Shown piece after piece: positions 28,178 through 37,445 of a stretch of 64,000 nt of DNA (the stretch's first letter is position 1; the number at the start of each line of letters is the position of its first letter). A program made the position numbers and the translations under genes. Source of the DNA: Cyanobacterium stanieri PCC 7202 (GTDB lineage: Bacteria > Cyanobacteriota > Cyanobacteriia > Cyanobacteriales > Cyanobacteriaceae); assembly GCA_000317655.1 (NCBI GenBank), contig CP003940.1, forward strand, positions 2,985,547-3,049,546, in the 5' to 3' direction. Under the pieces are notes generated by a model, which was given only the letters and a program-made list of their open reading frames with translations, did not search any database and was not told where the DNA came from.

Positions 28178-30088
28178 ATGAATAGTATTAATTCTACTAA
28201 GTATTTAGACCTTAAGTCTTTGGCAGGAATCTGGGATTTAATTCCCACTGAATTTGGCGATGCCTTGGCTCTTCATGATCCCCATAGTACCCCTGAAGTC
28301 AAGTTAACTTATCAAGAACTATATGGCAAAATCCAACTCTTTGCCACGGGTTTACAATCCTTGGGCATTGAAGCAGGGAATAAAGTTTCTTTGTTTGCCG
28401 ATAATAGTCCCCGTTGGCTGATCGCAGATCAAGGTATTATTATGGCTGGGGCAGTGGATGCGGTGCGATCGAGTGTGGCAGAAAAAAATGAGTTACTCTA
28501 TATTCTTGATGATAGTGATAGTGTGGCGTTGGTGGTTCAAAATTTGGAATGTTTACAAAAGTTGCGCCCTGAATTGGATAGTTACCCCTTAAAGACTGTT
28601 ATTTTACTTTCCGATGAAGAATTTGAGGGGGGTTTGTCTTGTCCTGTATATAATTTCTTTAGCATCATGGATTTGGGAGTGCAGGGAAGTTTTACGCCCA
28701 TCAAGGGAGATATTGATGATTTAGCTACCCTTATTTATACTTCTGGCACTACAGGTAAGCCCAAGGGGGTGATGTTATCCCATCGTAATTTGTTGCATCA
28801 GGTGCGTAATTTGGAGACTATTATTCAACCGTCTAAGGGCGATCGCATCTTAACCATATTACCTAGTTGGCATTCCTACGAAAGAGCCGCCGAATACTTC
28901 TTATTATCCCGTGGTACAACCTTAATTTATACCAGTATCCGTTACTTTAAACAGGACTTAAAAGATTACAAACCTAACTATATGGTAGGTGTTCCCCGTC
29001 TTTGGGAATCTATTTATGAAGGAGTGCAGAAAAACTTTCGTGATAGCGGTAAACAAAAATTAGTTAACTTTTTCCTCGGGATGTCCCAAGGTTACTTAGA
29101 CGGTAAACGCGCCCAATCGGGATTAGACTTACAAAACCTGAACCCTAGCGGGATGGATAAATTTGTTGGCACACTAAAAACCATCGTTTTCTATCCCTTC
29201 CACATCCTAGGAGATAAATTGGTTTATACCAAAGTCAGAGAAGGTGTAGGTAATAGCATTAAAGCATGGATTAGTGGCGGTGGTTCCCTTGCCAAACACA
29301 TCGATAACTTTTTCCAAATTGTCAATATTCCCCTATTAGTGGGCTACGGTTTAACCGAAACCTCCCCCGTTACCAATGCGCGTCGCATGAATCGTAATAT
29401 CGTTGGTGCTTCTGGGCAACCCCTTCCCGAAACCGAAATTATGATCGCCCATCCTGAAACCAAAACCCCTTTACCCCAAGGAGAAAAAGGATTAGTATTT
29501 ATCCGAGGTACTCAGGTAATGCAGGGTTATTATAAAAAACCCGAAGCCACCGCCAAAGCTATTAATGAAGATGGTTGGTTTGATAGTGGCGATTTGGGTT
29601 GGGTAACTCCTGATAATGATCTCGTCATCACAGGCAGGGCAAAGGATACCATTGTTTTGAGTAATGGAGAAAACATCGAACCCCAACCCCTTGAGGATGT
29701 TTGTTTACGCAGTGCTTATGTAGATCAAATTATGTTGGTAGGGCAAGATCAAAAGTATTTAGGAGCTTTGATAGTGCCAAATCTTGAGGCGTTGAGTGCA
29801 TGGGCAAAAGAAAATAAAGTTTCCCTAAAGATTCCTGACACGGGGGCATCGAGAGAGGAAGTGGAAAATAGCGATCTTTATTCTAAGGAGGTTATGAGCT
29901 TATTTAAACAAGAGTTAAACCGTGAGGTCAAAAATCGCCCTGGGTATCGTCCTGATGACCGTATCGCTGTTTTTGAGTTAATTTTAGAGCCTTTTTCTAT
30001 AGCTAATGGTATGATGACCCAAACCCTAAAGGTTAAACGCCCTGTGGTAACAAACCATTATCAGGATATGATAGACGCAATGTTTTAG
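28178..30088 (+). CDS. aas: Long-chain acyl-ACP/acyl-CoA synthetase (AMP-forming)
   Basis: The 636-residue ANL-superfamily enzyme activates free fatty acids through acyl-AMP. In cyanobacteria the single enzyme loads acyl carrier protein and recycles fatty acids from lipids. Motifs are TLIYTSGTTGKPKGVMLSHR (P-loop, about 186-205), ILPSWHSYERAAEY, WISGGGSLAKHIDNFF, GYGLTETSPV, DGWFDSGDLGWVTPD and GRAKDTIVLSNGENIEPQ. The C-terminus ends QDMIDAMF; a 45-bp copy of this 3' end is found again at 30831-30875, beyond a vapBC module. Confidence 0.9.
   Translation: MNSINSTKYLDLKSLAGIWDLIPTEFGDALALHDPHSTPEVKLTYQELYGKIQLFATGLQSLGIEAGNKVSLFADNSPRWLIADQGIIMAGAVDAVRSSVAEKNELLYILDDSDSVALVVQNLECLQKLRPELDSYPLKTVILLSDEEFEGGLSCPVYNFFSIMDLGVQGSFTPIKGDIDDLATLIYTSGTTGKPKGVMLSHRNLLHQVRNLETIIQPSKGDRILTILPSWHSYERAAEYFLLSRGTTLIYTSIRYFKQDLKDYKPNYMVGVPRLWESIYEGVQKNFRDSGKQKLVNFFLGMSQGYLDGKRAQSGLDLQNLNPSGMDKFVGTLKTIVFYPFHILGDKLVYTKVREGVGNSIKAWISGGGSLAKHIDNFFQIVNIPLLVGYGLTETSPVTNARRMNRNIVGASGQPLPETEIMIAHPETKTPLPQGEKGLVFIRGTQVMQGYYKKPEATAKAINEDGWFDSGDLGWVTPDNDLVITGRAKDTIVLSNGENIEPQPLEDVCLRSAYVDQIMLVGQDQKYLGALIVPNLEALSAWAKENKVSLKIPDTGASREEVENSDLYSKEVMSLFKQELNREVKNRPGYRPDDRIAVFELILEPFSIANGMMTQTLKVKRPVVTNHYQDMIDAMF
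30044..30088 (+). repeat. 45-bp direct repeat, left copy (aas 3' end)
   Basis: This is the last 45 bp of aas. It matches 30831-30875 (offset 787 bp): the first 10 bp GTGGTAACAA are identical, the next 7 bp mostly differ, and the last 28 bp (TCAGGATATGATA, one changed base, then ACGCAATGTTTTAG) have one mismatch. The pair brackets the vapBC module. Confidence 0.85.
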
Positions 30089-30099
30089 CTTTCAAAAAG

Positions 30100-30126
30100 T
30101 CCCTGCCATTATGGTAGGGATTTTTT
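30100..30126 (+). terminator. Rho-independent terminator of aas
   Basis: The arms TCCCTGCCAT and ATGGTAGGGA form a 10-bp stem with one G-T pair and a minimal loop, followed by TTTTTT. It lies just past the aas stop, between converging genes. Confidence 0.8.
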
Positions 30127-30128
30127 AT

Positions 30129-30548
30129 TTATGATGATACATCCTGTGAAAGATTGAGTTTTTTTTGCCTCAGAATTGTATGTTTGGCAATGGCTTCAAA
30201 ATCTCGATCGCAATGGTATAAAATAACATTATTTTCCATCGCCACAATAGCAATGCCACAGTCAATATTACTGCGAATTGTAAGTCCTTTTCTTCTCAAT
30301 TCAAAGTATAGTCTGGCAGAATTTTCCCAGATGGAATTATAATCAGGTTCAAGATAATTTTGAACCGCCAAGTAAGAATTTATTTTTCCCCATTCACTCT
30401 CATTTTTACAACCTTGCAAGAGTTCCATTTTCGTAAAAATTGGCAGATAATAATTTCTGTCTCCAATAATTGTTTGGAGTCTTTTTGCTTTGACTTTTGA
30501 TTTATCCCTTAATACTTCAATCCAAATGGATGTATCAATCAATAACAT
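30129..30548 (-). CDS. vapC: PIN-domain toxin VapC
   Basis: The 139-residue PIN-domain ribonuclease has acidic residues D5 (LLIDTSIWIEVLRD), E42 (FTKMELLQGC), D in SNIDCGIAIVA and D in YHCDRDFEAIA. The start overlaps the antitoxin stop by 14 bp, a standard coupled toxin-antitoxin pair. The whole module sits between two copies of the aas 3' end, which points to insertion. Confidence 0.88.
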   Translation of the reverse strand: MLLIDTSIWIEVLRDKSKVKAKRLQTIIGDRNYYLPIFTKMELLQGCKNESEWGKINSYLAVQNYLEPDYNSIWENSARLYFELRRKGLTIRSNIDCGIAIVAMENNVILYHCDRDFEAIAKHTILRQKKLNLSQDVSS

Positions 30549-30747
30549 AACGGTTTGTTCTCAGTTTATCGGTGCTAAAATCATCAACAAACTCTATTTC
30601 TCCAGCTAATTCTAAAAGATTTTTAGTAGGTTGTCTTTTGACTAATTCTGATAGGGCAAAATTGATTAATTCTTTCTTTGTTTTTAAGCCCGTTATGGCA
30701 AATCCTTGTTTTAGCAAGTTTTCATCTAAATCTATATTAGTTTTCAT
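30535..30747 (-). CDS. vapB: Antitoxin VapB
   Basis: The 70-residue protein begins MKTNIDLDENLLKQGFAITG, followed by LKTKKELINFALSELVKR, the ribbon-helix-helix DNA-binding fold of VapB antitoxins. The C-terminal tail (LAGEIEFVDDFSTDKLR) would block the toxin active site. I use the ATG at 30747; an upstream in-frame extension to 30807 is rich in hydrophobic residues and unlike the family. Confidence 0.82.
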   Translation of the reverse strand: MKTNIDLDENLLKQGFAITGLKTKKELINFALSELVKRQPTKNLLELAGEIEFVDDFSTDKLRTNRYVID

Positions 30748-30830
30748 GTTGCTAATTATGTATATGATTATATATAATATCTCATCAAAAAAATTAACAC
30801 CCCTCAAATAAGAAAAAAATTAAAACTATT

Positions 30831-30875
30831 GTGGTAACAAGGGGGGATCAGGATATGATAAACGCAATGTTTTAG
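30831..30875 (+). repeat. 45-bp direct repeat, right copy (aas 3' end remnant)
   Basis: This copy still reads as an acyl-ACP synthetase C-terminus (VVTRGDQDMINAMF and stop, against VVTNHYQDMIDAMF in aas). It has no gene attached upstream. It lies 25 bp before the ylqD start. Confidence 0.85.
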
Positions 30876-30900
30876 TGAAATTCATCGTTAATATAATTCT

Positions 30901-31344
30901 ATGCAGTTAAATTTAAATACTTCTGGTTTAGTTCTCAAGCGTCCTGTTAATGTTAAGGTGATTGTTACTCCTGCATGGCAAGAAGAGGCTCAAAAACAGT
31001 TACAAAATCAGGTTAATCAGATTGATTCTCAACTTGCACAGCTTGAACAACAGGGGCAAAGGGCGATCGCCGAAATTCAAAAACAAGGCAGTATCCAAGC
31101 CAGTCAGCAGATTGAAAATATCAATCAACAGGTAAACCAGAAAAAAAACGAACTTCTACAAAACAAAAACCAAATGTTACAGCAAATGCAACAGGTTCAA
31201 TTATTAGAACTAGGGCAGGAAGTTGTACAGGCTCAAATGGAGAGCTTTTTTGAGGTAAAGGAGGGGGATAACCTTGTGGAAAAACTCAATGTAGAAGTGG
31301 TCCTCAGAGATGGGGTTATTGAGGAAATTAGAGGTAAGGTTTAA
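30901..31344 (+). CDS. YlqD family protein
   Basis: This 147-residue protein has an N-terminal beta segment (LKRPVNVKVIVTPAWQEEAQ), a long glutamine-rich coiled coil (about 30-105, for example QVNQIDSQLAQLEQQGQRAI), and a C-terminal beta strand (GDNLVEKLNVEVVLRDGVIEEIRG). This order matches YlqD, a family of Firmicutes and cyanobacteria of unknown function. It was probably the direct downstream neighbour of aas before the vapBC insertion. Confidence 0.8.
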   Translation: MQLNLNTSGLVLKRPVNVKVIVTPAWQEEAQKQLQNQVNQIDSQLAQLEQQGQRAIAEIQKQGSIQASQQIENINQQVNQKKNELLQNKNQMLQQMQQVQLLELGQEVVQAQMESFFEVKEGDNLVEKLNVEVVLRDGVIEEIRGKV

Positions 31345-31357
31345 TCTGAGTCTTGAT

Positions 31358-31374
31358 GGTGGGCATTGCCCACC
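31358..31374. repeat. Dispersed palindrome GGTGGGCATTGCCCACC
   Basis: This is the same palindrome as at 23059-23075 and 55030-55046. It lies between the converging ylqD and cobA genes, 13 bp past ylqD. Confidence 0.7.
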
Positions 31375-31378
31375 AATA

Positions 31379-32137
31379 CTAAGCTAATGGGGTTAATTCT
31401 TGTCGAAAGCCTACGACTTTACCGATAACTGCGATCGCCGGGGCTTCAAATCCTGATGACTCTACTTGATCAATGATATTCTCAAGGTTGCCATATAATT
31501 CCTCTTGATCAGGACGGGTACCCCAACGAATAAGGGCGATTTCAGTTTGGGGTGTTAACCCTGCTTCTATTAATTGGGGAATGATTTGATGGAGGTTATG
31601 GATACCCATATAAATAACGATGGTTTCTGAGCCACGGGCGATCGCACTCCAATCAATATTAGGACGATATTTGCCCACCGACTCATGACCTGTCACAAAG
31701 GTAACAGAAGAGCTATAACCCCGATGGGTAATAGGAATCCCTGCATAGGCAGGGGCGGCAATACCAGAGGTAATTCCCGGTACCACTTCTACGGGAATTC
31801 CTGCTTTTACTAAGTCTTCCATTTCTTCTCCCCCCCGACCAAAAACGAAGGGATCTCCGCCCTTTAGGCGCACCACTATGGCGTGTTCACGGGCTTTTTT
31901 GATTAAAATATCCGTTGTTTGGTGTTGGGGCAAAGAATGCCGTCCTCGGCGTTTACCTGCATTAATTTTTTCGGCGTAGGGACTAATAATATCTAAAATT
32001 TCTGGACTCACCAAGGCATCATATATCACCACATCCGCCAATTCTAATAAAGATTTTCCCTTAACTGTAAGTAATCCGGGATCTCCTGGACCTGCTCCTA
32101 CTAAATAAACTGTTCCCACAAAAGAATTTTGATTCAT
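31379..32137 (-). CDS. cobA: Uroporphyrinogen-III C-methyltransferase
   Basis: This SAM-dependent enzyme methylates uroporphyrinogen III at C2 and C7 to give precorrin-2, the branch point to siroheme and cobalamin. The 252 residues carry VYLVGAGPGDPGLLTVKG (SAM loop, about 9-26), YDALVSPEILDIISP, VRLKGGDPFVFGRGGEE (about 97-113) and VVPGITSGIAAPAYAGIPITHRGYSSSVTFVTGH. It is the single-function form, without the CysG or HemD fusions. No cobalamin riboswitch was recognised upstream. Confidence 0.95.
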   Translation of the reverse strand: MNQNSFVGTVYLVGAGPGDPGLLTVKGKSLLELADVVIYDALVSPEILDIISPYAEKINAGKRRGRHSLPQHQTTDILIKKAREHAIVVRLKGGDPFVFGRGGEEMEDLVKAGIPVEVVPGITSGIAAPAYAGIPITHRGYSSSVTFVTGHESVGKYRPNIDWSAIARGSETIVIYMGIHNLHQIIPQLIEAGLTPQTEIALIRWGTRPDQEELYGNLENIIDQVESSGFEAPAIAVIGKVVGFRQELTPLA

Positions 32138-32228
32138 AAATTAAGGGCGATCGCACTTGAACCCTAATAAAATAACTAAATTTGAGCCTATAATCAGTCA
32201 ATTTTAATACATTCTGCCTAAAGTTGCA

Positions 32229-34883
32229 TCAAAACTGAACCTTTCGAGAATCCTGACTAGATCCCTTTTCTAGCATCATTGTAGCCCGAAGGGGAGGCAA
32301 AGGAGGAGAAAAAAGATAACCCTGACCCAATTTACAGCCGTGATTTTGTAGCCAAATTTTTTGATTATGGGTTTCAATGCCTTCGGCAATTACCGACATA
32401 CCGATAGATTTTGATAAAGTAATAATCGATTCAGCAATCAACTGATTACGATGATCCAATTCTAAATCATTGATAAAGCTACGATCAATTTTCAAAACAT
32501 CCACTGGTAAACGATGCAGATAACTAAAACAAGAATATCCCGTGCCAAAATCATCAATACTAATGGAAATATTTTTATCTTTAATTTGATGCAACAAATG
32601 GGATGTCACCTCAATATTTTCGATTAACATACTTTCTGTAATTTCCAGAGTTAAAGTGTTGGGTAATACCTCATACTGTTCAAGAATACGCTCCAACACC
32701 TTTATTAAACAACTATTTAACTGTTTTACCGACAAATTAACACTTAACTTCAAAGGCACATTAAACTGCTTTTGCCAAAAAGACAATTGCTGACAAGCAG
32801 TATTTAAAATCCATTCCCCCAAAGGAATAATCAACCCCATCTCTTCGACAATAGGAATAAACTTGAAAGGAGAAACTAAACCTTTTTCGGGGTGTTGCCA
32901 ACGAATCAAAGCCTCAAAACCTTCGATAGTACCTGAATCTAAATTAAAAATCGGTTGATAGTACAAAACAAATTGATTTTTGTCGAGGGCATTTCGTAAA
33001 TCACTCTCTAAATGTAGTCTTTCCACAGCCTGAGAGTGCATGGTGGGGTCAAAAATTGCATATTTACCCTTGCCACGTTGTTTGGCTCGGTACATGGCTA
33101 TATCGGCATCTCTCAACAAATTTTGGGCGCTATCCTCTCCATTGGTGCTAGTGGTGATACCAATGCTCGTCTGAATAAATACTTCTCTATTATCCAATAC
33201 AAAGGGGTGTTTCAAGGCATTGAGGATTCTTTCTGTAACTACTATTGCCTCTTGAATTCCGTCCACATCTTCTAATAAAATCACAAACTCATCTCCCCCT
33301 AATCGTGCGGCGATGTCGGTTTCTCGGATAAAGTCTTGAAGCATTTTGGCGACAGCGATTAATAGCTTATCTCCCATCGAATGCCCTAGACTATCATTAA
33401 TTACTTTGAAGTTGTCTAAATCTAAAAATAAAATGGCAAATCTTACTTTCGGATTACGTTTATGTTTGTGAATTGCTAACTCTAATCTCTCGGTTAATAA
33501 CTCCCGATTGGCTAATCCTGTTAGTCTGTCATGGAAGGCATTATGTTTTAATTGTTGTTCGGCTAGGATGCGATCGCTTATATTGGTAATAGTACCGATA
33601 TAACCCTTAATTTTATTCTGCTGGTTATATTCTGCTAAACATTGACCATATACCCAGATAATTGATTTATCAGGCTTTTGAATACGATATTCTAATTCAA
33701 AGGATTTATTTTTCTCAAAGGATTGTAACCATTCCCTTAATACCTTTTCCCTATCATCAGGATGGATGCCGTCTAACCAACCTTTCTTTTTAATTTCTTC
33801 CTCTGATAAACCCATCAAATCACAGCAGTATTTATTAGCGTATAAACACTCATAATTATTATTGGTTTGAAAAACACCCACTGGAATACTATTAGTAAGG
33901 GTAATATATCTATCTTTACTTTCTTGTAAATTTTGCTCAATAATTTTTCGTTGGGCAACTTCTTTTTTGAGTAAATAATTCCATAGGGCAACAAAAATTA
34001 AACCGAAAAAAGGAAGATAAATAATAGAATTAATTAACATGGCAAATATATCTTCCCACCCAAATATTTTTTCTGGTTCTAACCATCTACTCCTTGCCTG
34101 ATAATAGATAGAATCAGAATCATCAATTAATGATTCTAAGGCAAGATCCAATTCTGGCAATATATTTTTAGGATCTTCATTGGGGGTGATAAAGTGTAAA
34201 CGGGCAGGATTAATTAAAATATTTGTTCTGGATACATTGTACTCCAATGAATTTCTACGTCCCAAAAAGTTATTAGCAATTCCTGCATCTATTTCTCTGT
34301 TTTCTAAAAGGACAAAAATATCATCAAAATTGTCAACTTCTACTATGCGGGGAAAGATGCCAAAGGCTTGTATTTCTTGTTCTAAAATATCCTGTTGAAT
34401 GCTTGATCTTAATATACCAATAGTTTTACCATCCAAATCAAGGATTGAGTTTAGTTCTAATCCTGGCCTGGCATATATTTCTGACCAACTGGCTAAAACT
34501 ACGTTATTGTTAAAGGCAAAGATGCGATCACGCTCAGGAGAATAAGCCACATCAATCATCAAATCCAACTCACTCTCCTGAACTAAATTTAAACAATCAT
34601 TCCATGCACAGGGTACATAAACTATTGACCAGCTATTTATTCGGGCAATCTCATTCAGAACATCTACCCAAAAACCAGCAGGATTATTATTATTATCAAT
34701 AAATACTTTTGGACTATTTTGGTAAATCCCCACTTTCAAGGTCTGTGAGTCATTTATATTAGTTTGTCCCAATGTTATTTGCCCCACCAAAATAAGATAC
34801 ATACATCCTATTAAGATAATACCATATCTAATTCTTTTTACATATCCATAAAAATAATTTTTCATATTTTTTGTGAATAACAT
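32229..34883 (-). CDS. Membrane sensor with SBP_bac_3, PAS, GGDEF and EAL domains
   Basis: The 884-residue cyclic-di-GMP signalling protein has these parts in order. A signal/anchor segment covers about 14-40. A periplasmic family-3 solute-binding domain (about 48-270, LKVGIYQNSPKVFIDNNNNP) is amino-acid-binding-protein-like. A membrane span lies near 282-305 (AMLINSIIYLPFFGLIFVAL). A PAS/PAC domain covers about 325-445, a GGDEF domain has an intact active-site RLGGDEF near 536, and an EAL domain (EALIRW near 665) has LEITESMLIEN, IDDFGTGYS and AEGIETHNQ. Both catalytic motifs look intact, so it could make or degrade c-di-GMP in response to a small extracellular ligand. The ligand is unknown. 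Confidence 0.9.
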   Translation of the reverse strand: MLFTKNMKNYFYGYVKRIRYGIILIGCMYLILVGQITLGQTNINDSQTLKVGIYQNSPKVFIDNNNNPAGFWVDVLNEIARINSWSIVYVPCAWNDCLNLVQESELDLMIDVAYSPERDRIFAFNNNVVLASWSEIYARPGLELNSILDLDGKTIGILRSSIQQDILEQEIQAFGIFPRIVEVDNFDDIFVLLENREIDAGIANNFLGRRNSLEYNVSRTNILINPARLHFITPNEDPKNILPELDLALESLIDDSDSIYYQARSRWLEPEKIFGWEDIFAMLINSIIYLPFFGLIFVALWNYLLKKEVAQRKIIEQNLQESKDRYITLTNSIPVGVFQTNNNYECLYANKYCCDLMGLSEEEIKKKGWLDGIHPDDREKVLREWLQSFEKNKSFELEYRIQKPDKSIIWVYGQCLAEYNQQNKIKGYIGTITNISDRILAEQQLKHNAFHDRLTGLANRELLTERLELAIHKHKRNPKVRFAILFLDLDNFKVINDSLGHSMGDKLLIAVAKMLQDFIRETDIAARLGGDEFVILLEDVDGIQEAIVVTERILNALKHPFVLDNREVFIQTSIGITTSTNGEDSAQNLLRDADIAMYRAKQRGKGKYAIFDPTMHSQAVERLHLESDLRNALDKNQFVLYYQPIFNLDSGTIEGFEALIRWQHPEKGLVSPFKFIPIVEEMGLIIPLGEWILNTACQQLSFWQKQFNVPLKLSVNLSVKQLNSCLIKVLERILEQYEVLPNTLTLEITESMLIENIEVTSHLLHQIKDKNISISIDDFGTGYSCFSYLHRLPVDVLKIDRSFINDLELDHRNQLIAESIITLSKSIGMSVIAEGIETHNQKIWLQNHGCKLGQGYLFSPPLPPLRATMMLEKGSSQDSRKVQF

Positions 34884-35338
34884 TATTTAGTATTCATGAG
34901 GAAATATTAATAAATAGCCCATAGCTGATTTTCTTTTCAAAACGTGAGTTATTATCTAAAAATTACTAAGTATAAATCTTTTATATCTTAAATAATAAGG
35001 AGCTTTACTTAAGAAGATACTTAAGTCTTTTGCCTGAAATCATCAAGCGCATTACCTAAATCCATTAACGAAACCTGCCCAATAATCCCTAGTCAACTGA
35101 TAATAATCAACACAGGTATCTTGGGGAGATAAAATTATATTTATCCCATCTTTCTTAAAGTGTTCTTAATGTCTTGATTATCATTCATTCTTTCCTATAT
35201 TAACCAGAAAAACCACCAACGAACCGAAATATTTAAATTGTTTTACCTAATCGATGAAAATTCATGAGACGCTCCATTCTTGTATATTAGATAGAGATAC
35301 AGAGGAAAATTAACTTTATTTTAATTTCTATTAAAAAT
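34884..35338. other. Intergenic region with a decayed CBS-domain fragment
   Basis: This is the upstream region of the sensor gene and of miaB. The only structure I see is the remnant at about 35021-35170 on the minus strand (listed separately). The rest is AT-rich. A plausible miaB promoter lies close to 35280. Confidence 0.4.
35021..35170 (-). pseudogene. Remnant of a CBS-domain protein C-terminus
   Basis: On the minus strand one frame reads DGINIILSPQDTCVDYYQL and, after a frame shift, another reads LGIIGQVSLMDLGNALDDF then RQKT and a stop at 35021-35023. The second part resembles the end of a CBS domain (the GIIGQVSLMDLGNAL pattern). Neither piece has a start codon. I read it as a frameshifted gene fragment. 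The evidence is by eye only. Confidence 0.35.
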
Positions 35339-36694
35339 ATGACTAACAGCAATCGCCGATATAATATCACCACCTTCGGCTGTCAGATGAATAAGGCAGA
35401 TTCCGAGCGTATGGCAGGGATATTAGAAACCATGGGCTATGATTTTACCGAAGATCCTAACGAAGCGAGTATCATTGTTTATAATACCTGTAGCATCAGG
35501 GATAATGCCGAACAAAAGGTTTATTCTTATTTAGGGAAACAAGCCAAAAGAAAGCACAAAGAAGGGGATTTAACCCTCGTGGTGGCAGGTTGTGTGGCAC
35601 AACAAGAAGGGGAACAACTTTTAAGACGGGTGCCTGAAATTGACCTGATTATGGGGCCCCAACATGCTAACCGTCTTGATAGTTTATTGGATCAAGTTTT
35701 TGCGGGGAATCAGATTGTTGCCACTGAGCCTGTCCATATTTTTGAGGATATTACTAAACCCCGTCGAGAAAGTAGTGTGTCGGCTTGGGTAAATATTATT
35801 TATGGTTGCAATGAAAGATGTAGTTATTGTGTAGTGCCAAATACTCGTGGTGTGGAACAGTCTCGCACCCCCGAAGCCATTAAGGCAGAAATCGAAGAGT
35901 TGGCCCGTCAAGGGTACAAGGAAATAACTTTATTGGGTCAAAATATTGATGCCTATGGTCGTGATTTACCGGGTACTACGGAAACAGGGAGACATAAGCA
36001 TACTTTAACGGATTTACTTTATTTTATCCATGATGTGGAAGGCATTGAGCGCATTCGCTTTGCTACTTCTCACCCCCGTTATTTTACGGAGCGTTTAATC
36101 AAGGCTTGTCATGAGTTACCGAAGGTATGTGAACATTTCCATATTCCTTTCCAGTCGGGGGATAATGAGGTATTGAAAGCGATGAAGCGTGGTTATACCC
36201 ATGAGCGTTATCGGGATATTATTAACAAGATTCGTGGTTATATGCCCCATGCCGCCATTAGTGCGGATGCTATTGTTGGTTTTCCGGGGGAAACGGAGGA
36301 ACAGTTTGAGAATACTTTAAGGTTAGTGGAGGATATTGGTTTTGATCAATTAAATACGGCGGCCTATTCTCCGCGCCCTCAAACCCCTGCGGCGGAATGG
36401 GAAAATCAGTTGAGTGAGGAGGTAAAGGGCGATCGCCTTGCGCGCCTAAATCATTTAGTATCAGTTAAGGCGGCGGAACGTTCTCAACGATATTTAGGTA
36501 AAATTGAACAGGTATTGGTAGAGGATGTTAACCCCAAGGATGCTACTCAGGTGGTGGGTAGAACTGATGGTAATCGTCTTACCTTCTTTGCTGGAGACAT
36601 AAACCAATTGAAAGGGAAGATTGTTCCTGTAAAAATTACTCAGGTAAGGGCTTTTAGCCTCACTGGGGAGGCTCTTACTTTGGTAGAAGCCTAG
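35339..36694 (+). CDS. miaB: tRNA-2-methylthio-N6-dimethylallyladenosine synthase MiaB
   Basis: This radical-SAM enzyme adds the 2-methylthio group to i6A37 of tRNAs reading UNN codons. The 451 residues hold the N-terminal UPF0004 domain with its cluster cysteines ([43 protein letters not shown]), the radical-SAM CxxxCxxC in [12 protein letters not shown] (about 157-168), [26 protein letters not shown], and a C-terminal TRAM domain (about 380-448). It is complete, and a small repeat element begins right after the stop. Confidence 0.97.
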   Translation: MTNSNRRYNITTFGCQMNKADSERMAGILETMGYDFTEDPNEASIIVYNTCSIRDNAEQKVYSYLGKQAKRKHKEGDLTLVVAGCVAQQEGEQLLRRVPEIDLIMGPQHANRLDSLLDQVFAGNQIVATEPVHIFEDITKPRRESSVSAWVNIIYGCNERCSYCVVPNTRGVEQSRTPEAIKAEIEELARQGYKEITLLGQNIDAYGRDLPGTTETGRHKHTLTDLLYFIHDVEGIERIRFATSHPRYFTERLIKACHELPKVCEHFHIPFQSGDNEVLKAMKRGYTHERYRDIINKIRGYMPHAAISADAIVGFPGETEEQFENTLRLVEDIGFDQLNTAAYSPRPQTPAAEWENQLSEEVKGDRLARLNHLVSVKAAERSQRYLGKIEQVLVEDVNPKDATQVVGRTDGNRLTFFAGDINQLKGKIVPVKITQVRAFSLTGEALTLVEA

Positions 36695-36695
36695 T

Positions 36696-36849
36696 TAAGC
36701 TCATTTGGGGCAATCAGTTATTTTGGTTTTCTAAAATTTGGGCATCTCCCCTTGATGGAAACACTGATGATAAAAGTCCCCCAGAATTGGGGGATTTAGG
36801 GGGCTATTAGGGCAATCTTGCTCACAACTATTATCCCGAACTGAGGTTA
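36696..36849. repeat. MITE-like element copy 5, with a C-run module
   Basis: The left end TAAGCTCATTTGGGGCAA (from 36696, degenerate) begins 1 bp after the miaB stop. The right end is TTATCCCGAACTGAGGTTA (36831-36849). The interior module AAAGTCCCCCAGAATTGGGG...TTTAGGGGG (about 36777-36807) is the reverse complement of the one in copy 2. Confidence 0.55.
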
Positions 36850-36856
36850 AATTGGT

Positions 36857-37438
36857 CTAATTTCCCCAAACTTCTTGTAAGCGGCGATCGCGCCCACACC
36901 GACTACGATAAAATTTATATAGTAGGGTATTAGTTTGGTAATAGTTTTGGTGATAGTCTTCCGCAGGATAAAATTCTTGGGCGGGGGTTATTTCTGTGTA
37001 AATATTAGTGGCTAACTCTTGGGATACTTTTTCCTTGCTATTTTGGGCGAGGGCTTTTTGTTGGTCGTCATGATAGAATATCGCTGTACGATATTGATTA
37101 CCGACATCGCAAAATTGCTTGTTTTTGACCGTAGGATCCACATTATGCCAAAATACATCCAATAATTGCTCATAACTAACCTTGTCAGCATCATATTCGA
37201 TTTCTACCGATTCGGCGTGTCCAGTATTACCCGCACTAACTTGTTTATAACTAGGGTTGACCACATTCCCCCCAGTATATCCCGAGGTGGTGGAAATAAC
37301 CCCTTCTAGCTCGTCGAAAGGTTCTTCCATACACCAAAAACATCCCCCCGCAAAAGTTGCTTTGGTAATATTTTCAGCTTGAGCTACGGGGGCTAGGGTG
37401 AGCCAGAATAGAAGAATGATTAATAATAGCTTTTTCAT
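36857..37438 (-). CDS. msrA: Peptide-methionine (S)-S-oxide reductase MsrA, exported
   Basis: The 193-residue repair enzyme has a cleavable signal peptide (MKKLLLIILLFWLTLAPVAQ, cut after AQA) and the MsrA active site ATFAGGCFWCMEEPFDELEG. GYTGGNVVNPSYKQVSAGNTGHAE and FWHNVDPTVKNKQFCDVGNQYRTAIFYH follow. I start it at the ATG at 37438, which is 7 bp after the msrB stop and gives a proper signal peptide; an upstream in-frame start would overlap msrB. With msrB it forms an exported pair repairing oxidised methionines outside the cytoplasm. Confidence 0.93.
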   Translation of the reverse strand: MKKLLLIILLFWLTLAPVAQAENITKATFAGGCFWCMEEPFDELEGVISTTSGYTGGNVVNPSYKQVSAGNTGHAESVEIEYDADKVSYEQLLDVFWHNVDPTVKNKQFCDVGNQYRTAIFYHDDQQKALAQNSKEKVSQELATNIYTEITPAQEFYPAEDYHQNYYQTNTLLYKFYRSRCGRDRRLQEVWGN

Positions 37439-37445
37439 CAAAAAA

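Noticed and set aside
32138-32228. Cobalamin riboswitch upstream of cobA or cobT
   Set aside because: No B12-box-like core was found in the short upstream regions.
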